A stretch of DNA of 50,753 nt from Candidatus Avidesulfovibrio excrementigallinarum (GTDB lineage Bacteria > Desulfobacterota > Desulfovibrionia > Desulfovibrionales > Desulfovibrionaceae): NCBI GenBank assembly GCA_018715085.1, contig DVMI01000028.1, forward strand, positions 1 to 50,753, read 5' to 3'. Shown piece after piece: positions 30,056 to 38,525 of the stretch. The position numbers and the translations under genes were made by a program. The notes beneath the pieces were generated by a model that made no database searches, was not told the origin of the DNA, and was given only the letters and a program-made list of their open reading frames with translations. Position 1 is the first letter of the stretch. Every line of letters begins with the position of its first letter.

Positions 30056-31168
30056 ATGAATTGGGACTGGGATAAACTTCAGGAAAAGCGGCAGAGGCAG
30101 CATTGGGGCCAGGGAAACAACCGTCCAGAACGGCATGATCCCGATCCAGATGACAACAATCCGAACGGCAATTCGCCCTTCGGCAAAATGCAGCTTCCCA
30201 AAATAACCATACCAGGCGGCGGGATTAGCGGAATTAAATGGATCCTGCTCGCTGCTCTGGTGGTATGGCTGCTCTCGGGCATCTATATCGTCAACCCTGA
30301 CGAACAAGGCGTCGTGCTCCGTTTCGGCCAGTATAACAGGACCGTGGAGCCGGGGCCGCACTATGCGCTGCCTTTCCCCATAGAAACTGTGGACAAGCCC
30401 AAGGTCACACAGGTTCAGCGCGTTGAGGTCGGCTTCCGTTCGGCGGATCAGAGCCATGTGTTCCGGCAGGGCCAGTACCGCGCCAACCCCGAAGAAGCCC
30501 TGACGCTGACAGGCGATGAAAATATCGTCAACGTACAGTTCAGTGTCCAGTACCAGATCAAGGACGCTGTAGAATATCTGTACAACGTCACCAACCAGGC
30601 GGCAGTGGTCAAAAATGCCGCCGAAGCCGCCATGCGCGAAGTCATCGGCAACAGTCTCATCGACTCTGTGCTCACGGACGGCAAGCTGCAAATCCAGCAG
30701 GAGGCAACCCAGCTTCTGCAGGAAATCCTTGATCGCTACAAGGTCGGCGTCAGAGTGCTCGCCGTGCAGCTGCAGGACGTACACCCTCCCAAGGAAGTCA
30801 GCGACGCCTTCAAGGACGTGGCCAGCGCCCGTGAAGACAAAAGCCGCATCATCAACGAGGCCGAAGCCTACCGTAACGAACTGCTGCCCAAGGCCCGCGG
30901 CCAGGCGGCAGAAATCGAAAACAAGGCGCTTGCCTACAAAGAAACCCGCATCCGCAATGCCGAAGGCGAGGCGCAGCGTTTTCTGTCGCTTCTTGCGGCC
31001 TACGAGCAGGCCGAAGACGTGACCAGCCAGCGCATGTATCTGGAAGCCATGGAAGACATTTTAAGCAAACCCGGCATGGAGAAGATCATCCTGCCCGGCA
31101 ATACGGCCGAGCGCATTCTGCCGTTGCTGCAGCTGCCGTCGTCACAGGCGCCCGCAGCAGGAAAGTAG
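30056..31168 (+). CDS. hflK: FtsH protease modulator HflK
   Basis: Gly-rich N-term, TM, GIYIVNPDEQGVVLRFGQYNRTVEPGPHYALPFPIE. Confidence 0.94.
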   Translation: MNWDWDKLQEKRQRQHWGQGNNRPERHDPDPDDNNPNGNSPFGKMQLPKITIPGGGISGIKWILLAALVVWLLSGIYIVNPDEQGVVLRFGQYNRTVEPGPHYALPFPIETVDKPKVTQVQRVEVGFRSADQSHVFRQGQYRANPEEALTLTGDENIVNVQFSVQYQIKDAVEYLYNVTNQAAVVKNAAEAAMREVIGNSLIDSVLTDGKLQIQQEATQLLQEILDRYKVGVRVLAVQLQDVHPPKEVSDAFKDVASAREDKSRIINEAEAYRNELLPKARGQAAEIENKALAYKETRIRNAEGEAQRFLSLLAAYEQAEDVTSQRMYLEAMEDILSKPGMEKIILPGNTAERILPLLQLPSSQAPAAGK

Positions 31169-31180
31169 GGGGACGCCAAA

Positions 31181-32035
31181 ATGAAAAAAAGCTTTTTGCT
31201 GATCCCCCTGATTCTGCTTATCGCCCTGGGGTCTCAGTCGCTCTTTACCGTACACGAAACCCAGAAGGCCATGCTCATCCAGCTTGGCGAACCTGTTGAC
31301 GAAGTGCTTGGCCCCGGCCTGCATTTCAAAATTCCTTTCATCCAGCGCGTGGAGTACTTTGACGCGCGCATTCTTGATTACGACGCACGCTCGGCCGAAG
31401 CGCTGACCAGCGACAAGAAAACCATCGTGCTGGACAACTATGCACGCTGGATCATCAGCGATCCCCTGCTGTTCTACCGCAGTGTGCGCACCATTCCCCG
31501 CGCACAGGCCCGGCTGGACGACGTGGTCTACTCACAGCTGCGCGCACAGGTAGGCCGCCACACGCTGACAGAAGTTGTTTCCAGCAAGCGCGGCAGCATC
31601 ATGGAAGACGTGACCAAGCGGACTTCCGACATCATGAAGCAATATGGCATTACTGTAGTTGACGTGCGCGTCAAGCGCACAGACCTGCCAAAGGAAAACC
31701 AGCTGGCCATTTTCGGGCGTATGCGCGCCGAACGCGAACGGCAGGCCAAGCAGTACCGTTCGGAAGGCACGGAAGAGGCGCTCAAACTGCGCTCCGAGGC
31801 CGACCGCGAACAGGCCGTCATTTTGGCTGAGGCCAACCGTCGCGCTTCTGTCATCCGCGGCGAAGGGGACGCCGCCGCGGCCAACATCTTTGCCGATGCC
31901 TTTGAACGCTCGCCCGAGTTTTACGCGTTTCAGCGCGGGCTTGAAGCGTTGCGGAAAGGACTCAGCGAAAATACTCGCATCGTGCTGACCCCCGAGGTGC
32001 CGTTTCTGAACCCCATGATCAAAGGCAGTAAGTAG
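31181..32035 (+). CDS. hflC: FtsH protease modulator HflC
   Basis: LFTVHETQKAMLIQLGEPVDEVLGPGLHFKIPFIQ; adjacent to hflK. Confidence 0.94.
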   Translation: MKKSFLLIPLILLIALGSQSLFTVHETQKAMLIQLGEPVDEVLGPGLHFKIPFIQRVEYFDARILDYDARSAEALTSDKKTIVLDNYARWIISDPLLFYRSVRTIPRAQARLDDVVYSQLRAQVGRHTLTEVVSSKRGSIMEDVTKRTSDIMKQYGITVVDVRVKRTDLPKENQLAIFGRMRAERERQAKQYRSEGTEEALKLRSEADREQAVILAEANRRASVIRGEGDAAAANIFADAFERSPEFYAFQRGLEALRKGLSENTRIVLTPEVPFLNPMIKGSK

Positions 32036-32068
32036 CGGAGTTCGAGGGGCATGGTGCCCCGGAGATCT

Positions 32069-32761
32069 ATGTTGAGTTTTCAAGAAACGTACGAACGGAT
32101 CTGCGAGATAACAGGCGTTCGTACGCAGGTAGAGCTTGCGAACCTGCTTGCGATACGCCAGTCAAGCATTTCCGACGCAAAGCGGCGCAATTCCATTCCT
32201 GCCGATTGGTACATGAAGCTTTTCGAGCAGTTCGGAATAAGCCCCAACTGGCTGAAATACGGTACAGGCCCGCGCTATCTGAGCCGCATGCCCGCAACCG
32301 GCGCGCCCGCAGCAGGCGACGTGCTGAACGAAGTAGACGCAATGTTTGGCGATCCGTTGGTTCGCAGCGTCGTGGCAACGGTGCATGGCATGTCCTGCCC
32401 TTCAGACGGCAGCGCAGACGCGTCCAACCTGCCTGTGGAAGGACGCATTGCACTGCCTCTCGGATACGCAGGCAAGGATATCCTGGTCTTCCACGTCGCT
32501 TCCGACGCGTTTGCGCCCACGGTGCGCAAAGGAGCCTATATTGGCATCAGCACGGCGCTGCGCCACCCTGTTTCCGGCGAACTGTACGCCATGCGCATGC
32601 TCTACGAAGGCGTAGCCCTCAAACGGCTCTATCTGGATATTGACAAAGGCGGCTTCATCCTCAGAGCCGACTCTCAGGAGTATCCGGAAAGCTTTCTGAC
32701 TGCGGCGCAGTGCCGCGAACAACTGCTGGGCAAGGTCGTGTGGGTGTTGCAGGCACTGTGA
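32069..32761 (+). CDS. CI-like HTH transcriptional regulator with S24-like domain
   Basis: N-term VRTQVELANLLAIRQSSISDAKRR...FGISPNWLKYGTGPRYL; C-term VASDAFAPTVRKGAYIGIS...GVALKRL; alternative start 32051. Confidence 0.82.
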   Translation: MLSFQETYERICEITGVRTQVELANLLAIRQSSISDAKRRNSIPADWYMKLFEQFGISPNWLKYGTGPRYLSRMPATGAPAAGDVLNEVDAMFGDPLVRSVVATVHGMSCPSDGSADASNLPVEGRIALPLGYAGKDILVFHVASDAFAPTVRKGAYIGISTALRHPVSGELYAMRMLYEGVALKRLYLDIDKGGFILRADSQEYPESFLTAAQCREQLLGKVVWVLQAL

Positions 32762-32807
32762 ACGCGCATGAGTCCGATGCAGACACGCGCCAGGGATATT
32801 TTCGCTG

Positions 32808-32844
32808 ACAGCGCGGGAAAAGGCTCCTGCCTTCCCCGCGCTGT
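32808..32844 (+). terminator. Hairpin downstream of the regulator, lacks T-run
   Basis: Perfect 10-bp ACAGCGCGGG...CCCGCGCTGT with inner AAGG/CCTT. Confidence 0.45.
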
Positions 32845-33206
32845 TGCATCTGAAAGGCTCTGCCGTGCCCTGCGGGGACCTCCGGCACCCCGGCTTATAC
32901 AACAAAGACGGCCTTGTTGCGCAAAACAGCGTTCTTTCCCCCGGCCTTGCCGTTTTCCTGGAAGGCACGCAAGAAAACCAGGTTCGCTGCGCATGCATTC
33001 GCTCAGAATGCCGCTCCGGGGCGGCCTCAAGGCCAGCCTGCCGCACAACAAGGCCAGAGAGGGACCTCTGCTCCATCACGGCGCAACTATTGTAAAAAAC
33101 TTCTTGCAGCGTGGAATTAAAAAAAGCGGGTTGAACATCCGGCAGCGCTGGCACACGGATACATTTTTCAGGGCGCTCTGCCGTTCTTGCCCGAAAGGCA
33201 GACTCC

Positions 33207-33245
33207 ATGCGTTGACTGCCGTCTTGCAGGCGGCAGCCAACGCGT
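33207..33245. other. Strong inverted repeat upstream of holB
   Basis: GCGTTG-a-CTGCCG...CGGCAG-c-CAACGC. Confidence 0.55.
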
Positions 33246-33300
33246 AACGCGGCGGGTGCTTTGCCCAAAAACCGACAGCCTCCAAGCAGGAAACGGAAAT

Positions 33301-34236
33301 ATGGCGAAAAAAAGCGTGGCAGAAGAACCGCAGCTTTCGCAACAAGAAGCAAAGCAGGCCTTTGCGCCTGCGCTTGCACCGGCGCTGGAGCAGATCCGCG
33401 CTACCTTGCAAAGGCTGGCAGGCTCTCCCCCGCAGGTGCTCATCCTTGAAGGCGGCCGTGCTGTGGAACGCCTGGCCGTAGCCAAATGGTACGCTGCGCA
33501 ACTCAACTGCCCGCATGTCACGTCGGCAGGGCCGTGCCTTGACTGTCCTGTTTGCCTGCAGACCGGGGCCGGCATCTTGCAGGACTGCACGCTGCTTGGC
33601 GTGCAGGAGCCGGTCAGCATTGAAGCCGTCCGCGAGGTGCGCAGCCGTGCGGCCGAAGCGCCGCATGGCAGGGGATGGCGGGTAATTGTGCTGGCGGAAG
33701 CCCAGTTTCTGCGTGCCGAAGCGGCCAACGCCCTGCTTAAGGTTATGGAAGAACCCAGGCCGAACCTGTGCTTTCTGCTGCTTGCGCCACAGCGTGGAAA
33801 GCTGCTGCCCACGCTCGTATCGCGCGGCTGGGTGCTCACTCTGCCCTGGCCTGTGCCCGACTCGGACGACGCAAGCCTGCCTGGCGAGCTCGGAAGCTGG
33901 ATCGCCGCGCTGGACGACTTTCTGAGTACAGGCCGCGGCTGGTTTGAAAAAACATCGGTCAAAAACGCCGTTGACGCAGATCTTGCCCGTCAGCTGATCT
34001 TAGCCGTACAAAAAAGCCTTGCAGCCACGCTTGCGCGCAGGACAGCCGCATGCCGGCTTGGTGCGCGTTTTGCCGGACTGCCTGACGCGGGCTGCGCCTA
34101 TGTGGATGACGTGCTGGCCCAGTGCCAGCGTTCGCTTGATTTGCCAACGCCGGTCAATCCCGCGCTGGTGCTGGACTGGATGGCCGTCCGCCTGTACCTG
34201 GCCGTACGGAAAAGCGCCATGGGAGGCCGATCATGA
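33301..34236 (+). CDS. holB: DNA polymerase III delta' subunit-like
   Basis: RVIVLAEAQFLRAEAANALLKVMEEPRPNLCFLLLAPQRGKLLPTLVSR; zinc-type Cys cluster; start placed at MAKKSVAEE. Confidence 0.82.
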   Translation: MAKKSVAEEPQLSQQEAKQAFAPALAPALEQIRATLQRLAGSPPQVLILEGGRAVERLAVAKWYAAQLNCPHVTSAGPCLDCPVCLQTGAGILQDCTLLGVQEPVSIEAVREVRSRAAEAPHGRGWRVIVLAEAQFLRAEAANALLKVMEEPRPNLCFLLLAPQRGKLLPTLVSRGWVLTLPWPVPDSDDASLPGELGSWIAALDDFLSTGRGWFEKTSVKNAVDADLARQLILAVQKSLAATLARRTAACRLGARFAGLPDAGCAYVDDVLAQCQRSLDLPTPVNPALVLDWMAVRLYLAVRKSAMGGRS

Positions 34237-35612
34237 ATGTGCGCCGTCTGGTAATTTCCGGCGCCTCCGGGGGCAGCGGCAAGACCGTGCTGTCATTGGG
34301 GCTGTGCAGGGCCTTGTTGCGTCAGGGCCTGCGCGTGGCCGCCTTCAAAAAGGGGCCGGACTACATCGACGCAGCGTGGCTGGCCCGCGCCTGTGGCCGG
34401 GGCTGCACCAATCTGGATCCCTTCTTCCTCTCCGGCCCTCGTCTGACCTCGCTGTTTGCTGACGCGGCGCAGGGCAGCGACATCGCCGTCATTGAAGGCA
34501 ACCGGGGCCTGTATGACGGCCGGGATGAACAAGGCTCCTGCTCCACCTCCGGCCTGGCGCGGCTGCTTGACGCTCCCGTGCTGCTCTCGTTGAACTGCAC
34601 CAAGATGACGCGAACGGCCGCAGCGCTGATTGACGGGCTCATGCGGTTCGAGCCTCTCCGGTTTGCCGGTGTGATCCTCGCACAGGTCAGCCCAGGCTCG
34701 CGGCATGAAAGCGTCATCCGCAAAAGCATTGAAACCCATACTGACGCGCGCGTCCTCGGCACGCTGCCCCGTCTGCGTCCCGTTCCCATTCCAGAACGGC
34801 ATATGGGGCTTGTGGCCGCCGACGGCGAAGAAGCTGACGCCTGCCTGGACAGGCTCGCGGACATCGTTGCAGAAAACGTCGATCTGCACGAAGTTCTGAA
34901 AGCCTCGGTCGCGCCGGATCTTGCCGCCGCGCCCTTCTGGCCGGCCCCGTCTGCACCTGCCGGCCGCCGGCCGCGCATCGGCTATGTCCAGGACGATATT
35001 CTCTGGTTTTACTACAAGGAAAATCTTCAGGCCCTGAAATACGCCGGCGCGGATCTGATAAAGCTGCGGCTGCTGGACGAAGCCCCCTGGCCAAAGCTCG
35101 ACGGTCTCTACCTTGGCGGCGGTTTTCCGGAACTGTTTCCAGAACGCCTGGCCGCCTCTGCCCGGCTGGCCGACATCGCCCGCCTTTCGCGCGCGGGCCT
35201 GCCTGTCTATGCAGAGTGCGGCGGATTTATGATTTTGTGCCGCAGCCTGATTGTGAACGGCGTCCGCTGGCCCATGGCCGGCATTGTGCCCGCAGATGTC
35301 GAATTCTGCCCGACGCCGCAGGGCCTGGGCTATGTCGAAGCGGCCGCGGTCACCCCTAACCCCTATCATCCGCAAGGCGTGCGCTGGCGCGGGCACGAAT
35401 TTCACTATTCACGCTGCAAGACGCGGGAAAACGTCCCGCTGACGCTGGAACTGGCAACAGGCACCGGCATGGGACGATCTGGCCGGAAAGGCGCTGACGG
35501 CTTCTTGTGCGGCAACACCTTTGCCGCCTACACGCACTTGTTTGCACCGGCTGTGCCGCACTGGGCTCCGCGTTTTGTCAGCCTGTGCTCGGCCCTGTCC
35601 GGATCACTGTAA
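34233..35612 (+). CDS. cbiA: Cobyrinate a,c-diamide synthase
   Basis: ISGASGGSGKTVLSLGLCRAL, KKGPDYIDAAWL, GGGFPELFPE, YAECGGFMIL. Confidence 0.94.
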   Translation: MNVRRLVISGASGGSGKTVLSLGLCRALLRQGLRVAAFKKGPDYIDAAWLARACGRGCTNLDPFFLSGPRLTSLFADAAQGSDIAVIEGNRGLYDGRDEQGSCSTSGLARLLDAPVLLSLNCTKMTRTAAALIDGLMRFEPLRFAGVILAQVSPGSRHESVIRKSIETHTDARVLGTLPRLRPVPIPERHMGLVAADGEEADACLDRLADIVAENVDLHEVLKASVAPDLAAAPFWPAPSAPAGRRPRIGYVQDDILWFYYKENLQALKYAGADLIKLRLLDEAPWPKLDGLYLGGGFPELFPERLAASARLADIARLSRAGLPVYAECGGFMILCRSLIVNGVRWPMAGIVPADVEFCPTPQGLGYVEAAAVTPNPYHPQGVRWRGHEFHYSRCKTRENVPLTLELATGTGMGRSGRKGADGFLCGNTFAAYTHLFAPAVPHWAPRFVSLCSALSGSL

Positions 35613-35809
35613 TTGCAGTACAGGCACGGGGTGTGCCGCCCGCACCTGCACTGCCGGAACAAACACGGCGCTGACGGCATGCCGGGGGTCTTCCCCTCGT
35701 CCGCCCAAAGGACAAGACGCTCACGCCCTCTCCGCGTTTTTCAGGAACCTTCCTTCAGACGGCGCAACCCCGCCGGCCGCAGGCTTGACCGTTACCGGCC
35801 GCCACAAGG

Positions 35810-36463
35810 TCATTTGATGAGATAATTGTCGCGAAAGACCACTTCGCCCTTGACGAGGACTTCCAAAATCACCGAGGCGTTGCGCATATCGGTGACGGCA
35901 GGGGGCAGCGTGGCCATCAGATCAAACTTGCGAAAACGGATGATGTCAAAACGCGTGTCGTCGTGGATGAGCGGCAGCACCTGTTCGTCGGCCGTCCGCA
36001 GGCTGAACATAATCCGACCGGCCAGCGGACGGGGTGGCCGGGCATTGTACATATCAAGCACCACGCGCAAGGTACGCCGGTCCACCTGCACGAACGAGGC
36101 TTCCCGGATGCTGACGACCTGACGGTTAATGGTCGTCTGATACAACGCTGTCTGCTGTTCGGCCGGCGCGGCGTCGTCCTTCTGCTGTTGCGACGCCTCT
36201 TCGAGCTGTGCAAGGCGGACAGCCAGCCTCTCAAGCACCACCCGGTCCTGATTCAGCAACGTCAGCAATTCCTCGCGTTCAGCCTGCCAGGTCCGGCGTT
36301 CTTCAAGCCAGTTCAGACAAGCCCAGACCCCGGCAGCCCCCGCCAGCGCGAGCAGACAGGCGACAAGCAGCAAAAAAGCGGGAACGGCCCGCCCGAAACG
36401 AAATCGGTAGACCTTCCCGCTGTCATGCATGAAAAGCAGCGTAAACTTGCCGCGCGGCCTCAT
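35810..36463 (-). CDS. Hypothetical membrane-anchored coiled-coil protein
   Basis: Single N-terminal TM followed by coiled-coil-like segment; ATGA overlap with pyrE. Confidence 0.75.
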   Translation of the reverse strand: MRPRGKFTLLFMHDSGKVYRFRFGRAVPAFLLLVACLLALAGAAGVWACLNWLEERRTWQAEREELLTLLNQDRVVLERLAVRLAQLEEASQQQKDDAAPAEQQTALYQTTINRQVVSIREASFVQVDRRTLRVVLDMYNARPPRPLAGRIMFSLRTADEQVLPLIHDDTRFDIIRFRKFDLMATLPPAVTDMRNASVILEVLVKGEVVFRDNYLIK

Positions 36464-37026
36464 TGACGGTTCAGTCCCAGACGCACCAGTTCGTGACGGG
36501 TAAACAGCGAACGCAACTCGTACCCTGCCGCGGCAATGGCTTCGCGTCCGCCTTCCTCACGATCAAGCACCGAGGCCACCGCCACGATGTCAAGCCCGGC
36601 ATCGCGGACACGTTCGCAGGCCTTAAGGAGCGATCCGCCTGTCGTCACAACGTCTTCAAGCATGGCGACCTTGTCGCCCGGCTTAAAGTTGGCAAGGCCT
36701 TCCACATACTGGCCGGTGCCATGGCCCTTGGCTTCCTTGCGGACAATAAGGCCGGCAAGGGGGCGCCCCTGTTCGTGGGAAATGACGGTAACGGCCGAAA
36801 TCAAAGGATCCGCTCCCAGCGTCATGCCGCCAACGCCCACAATAGGCAGATCAGCCAGCAACCGGTTGAACAGCGTGCCGATAAGCCACGATCCTTCTGG
36901 ATGCAGCGCGGTGATGCGGCAATCAAAATAATAGTCGCTTTTGCGGCCGGAAGCCAAGGTGAAGTCGCCTTCCTTGTAAGAACGCTCACAGAGAATGCGG
37001 GCCAGACGGGCTTTAAGATCAGGCAT
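36460..37026 (-). CDS. pyrE: Orotate phosphoribosyltransferase
   Basis: GDFTLASGRKSDYYFDCR, VAMLEDVVTTGGSLLKA. Confidence 0.95.
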   Translation of the reverse strand: MPDLKARLARILCERSYKEGDFTLASGRKSDYYFDCRITALHPEGSWLIGTLFNRLLADLPIVGVGGMTLGADPLISAVTVISHEQGRPLAGLIVRKEAKGHGTGQYVEGLANFKPGDKVAMLEDVVTTGGSLLKACERVRDAGLDIVAVASVLDREEGGREAIAAAGYELRSLFTRHELVRLGLNRQ

Positions 37027-37055
37027 GGGATTCTCCCAAAAATACGGTAGCCGGG

Positions 37056-37253
37056 TTATGCGCGTGCAATAAACAACAAAAACAGGCCCACACCCAGTGC
37101 CAGCAGGCCGTAACGCCGCAATGCCTCGGGCTTGCTGCGGGAAATTTCCGTCAGCATCCGTTGCATCTTCGCAGGCATGAGGATGTACGCCATTGCTTCA
37201 AAAATAATGGCCAGCGCGACAGCGCTGAGCAGCAGTGACCAATCGACATTCAT
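37056..37253 (-). CDS. DUF2065 small membrane protein
   Basis: 65 aa with two hydrophobic segments; LSAVALAIIFEAMAYILMPAKMQRML. Confidence 0.8.
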   Translation of the reverse strand: MNVDWSLLLSAVALAIIFEAMAYILMPAKMQRMLTEISRSKPEALRRYGLLALGVGLFLLFIARA

Positions 37254-37381
37254 GTTTCGTGTATGGCACGAAAACTCCAAAGCGTAAAGTCCTTGCCTTG
37301 ACTGCGGGTTGCATGTAGAAAAAACAGGTCATGCCGATTCTGGGCATGCCCTAACCTCCACCTTCTACCCTGTCTGCCCGC

Positions 37382-38365
37382 ATGGTCGTACCTTTTGCTA
37401 CGTTGCTCCTCAGAGAGCAGCCCCGTATTGCAAGGGCGGTGGAAAGCCTGACTGCGGCTTTGCCGTCCTATGTCCGCCCCGCTGCCGAGTATGCCCTCAA
37501 TGGAGGCGGCAAGCGGCTTCGTCCTCTCCTGACCGTTCTTGTCAGCCGTGCCCTTGGCGGCAAAGATCAAGGCGACGGCGTTTATCCGATCGGTGCCGCG
37601 ATTGAGCTCTTTCATGTCGCCTCCCTGCTCCATGACGACATCCTGGACAACGCGTCCCTGCGGCGCGGCCGGGAAGGCACGCACATCCGCTACGGAGTGC
37701 CGCGCACGCTTCTGACGGCCGACGCCATGGTGTCCCGCGCGTTTCAGACGCTGGCCGAAACGGGTGACCCCCGTTATATGGTCTGCGCGACCCGTGCGGT
37801 CATCGGCACTGCCGACGGCGAAATCATGGAAATAGCCCACCAGGGCAGCACCGAAGGCGGTCTTGAAAGCTATTTCGACATCATCGCCGGCAAGACGGCC
37901 TGTTTGTTGCGCGCCTCGTGCGAACTGGGCGCGCTCTGGGCCGGAGCCGACGACGCCACGCTCGATCTGGTTGCCGAATACGGCCACAATCTCGGCATGG
38001 CCTTCCAGATGGCTGACGACGCTCTTGACTTTGCCCCCAGCTCCGAAACGGGCAAACCCGAGGGCGGGGACATCCGCGAAGGCAAGCTGACGCCTCCCAT
38101 CAGCTACCATATGGAATCGCTTGATGCGCCGGCAAGGGCCGAATTTGTCCGCCGCTTTGCCGCCCGCGACTTTTCTGACGAAGAACTGGCCGAACTGGTC
38201 CGGGCCATCCGTGCCGGCGGTTTTCAGGAGCGCACGCTCAAACTGGCCGACAGCTTCCTTGACAAAGCCGCCGCAGCGCTCGAAGGCTTTCCGGCTGGCG
38301 GCGATGACCAGGCCAAGGCCGCGCTGGCCAAAGCCATCGAGTTTGTCCGCAACCGTTCGGCCTGA
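37382..38365 (+). CDS. Trans-polyprenyl diphosphate synthase
   Basis: GGGKRLRPLLTVL, LLHDDILDNA, FQMADDALD (two Asp-rich motif regions). Confidence 0.92.
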   Translation: MVVPFATLLLREQPRIARAVESLTAALPSYVRPAAEYALNGGGKRLRPLLTVLVSRALGGKDQGDGVYPIGAAIELFHVASLLHDDILDNASLRRGREGTHIRYGVPRTLLTADAMVSRAFQTLAETGDPRYMVCATRAVIGTADGEIMEIAHQGSTEGGLESYFDIIAGKTACLLRASCELGALWAGADDATLDLVAEYGHNLGMAFQMADDALDFAPSSETGKPEGGDIREGKLTPPISYHMESLDAPARAEFVRRFAARDFSDEELAELVRAIRAGGFQERTLKLADSFLDKAAAALEGFPAGGDDQAKAALAKAIEFVRNRSA

Positions 38366-38525
38366 CAGGTCGCACCGCTTTATCAACCGCAGCGCTGTCC
38401 AGCCCGCGAGTGCGCCCCGCCGATGGCGGCGCATTCCGGAAGGCTCCGCTGTTTTTGCCTTTCAGCGGAGCTGACGGGAAGCCGCTTCCCGTTGTCCAAC
38501 TTTTGTCCGAACAGGAGAACCCCAT

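Noticed and set aside
32402-33379. 325-aa minus-strand ORF over the repressor and spacer
   Set aside because: Arg/Cys/Ser-rich, no motifs, overlaps a supported CDS.
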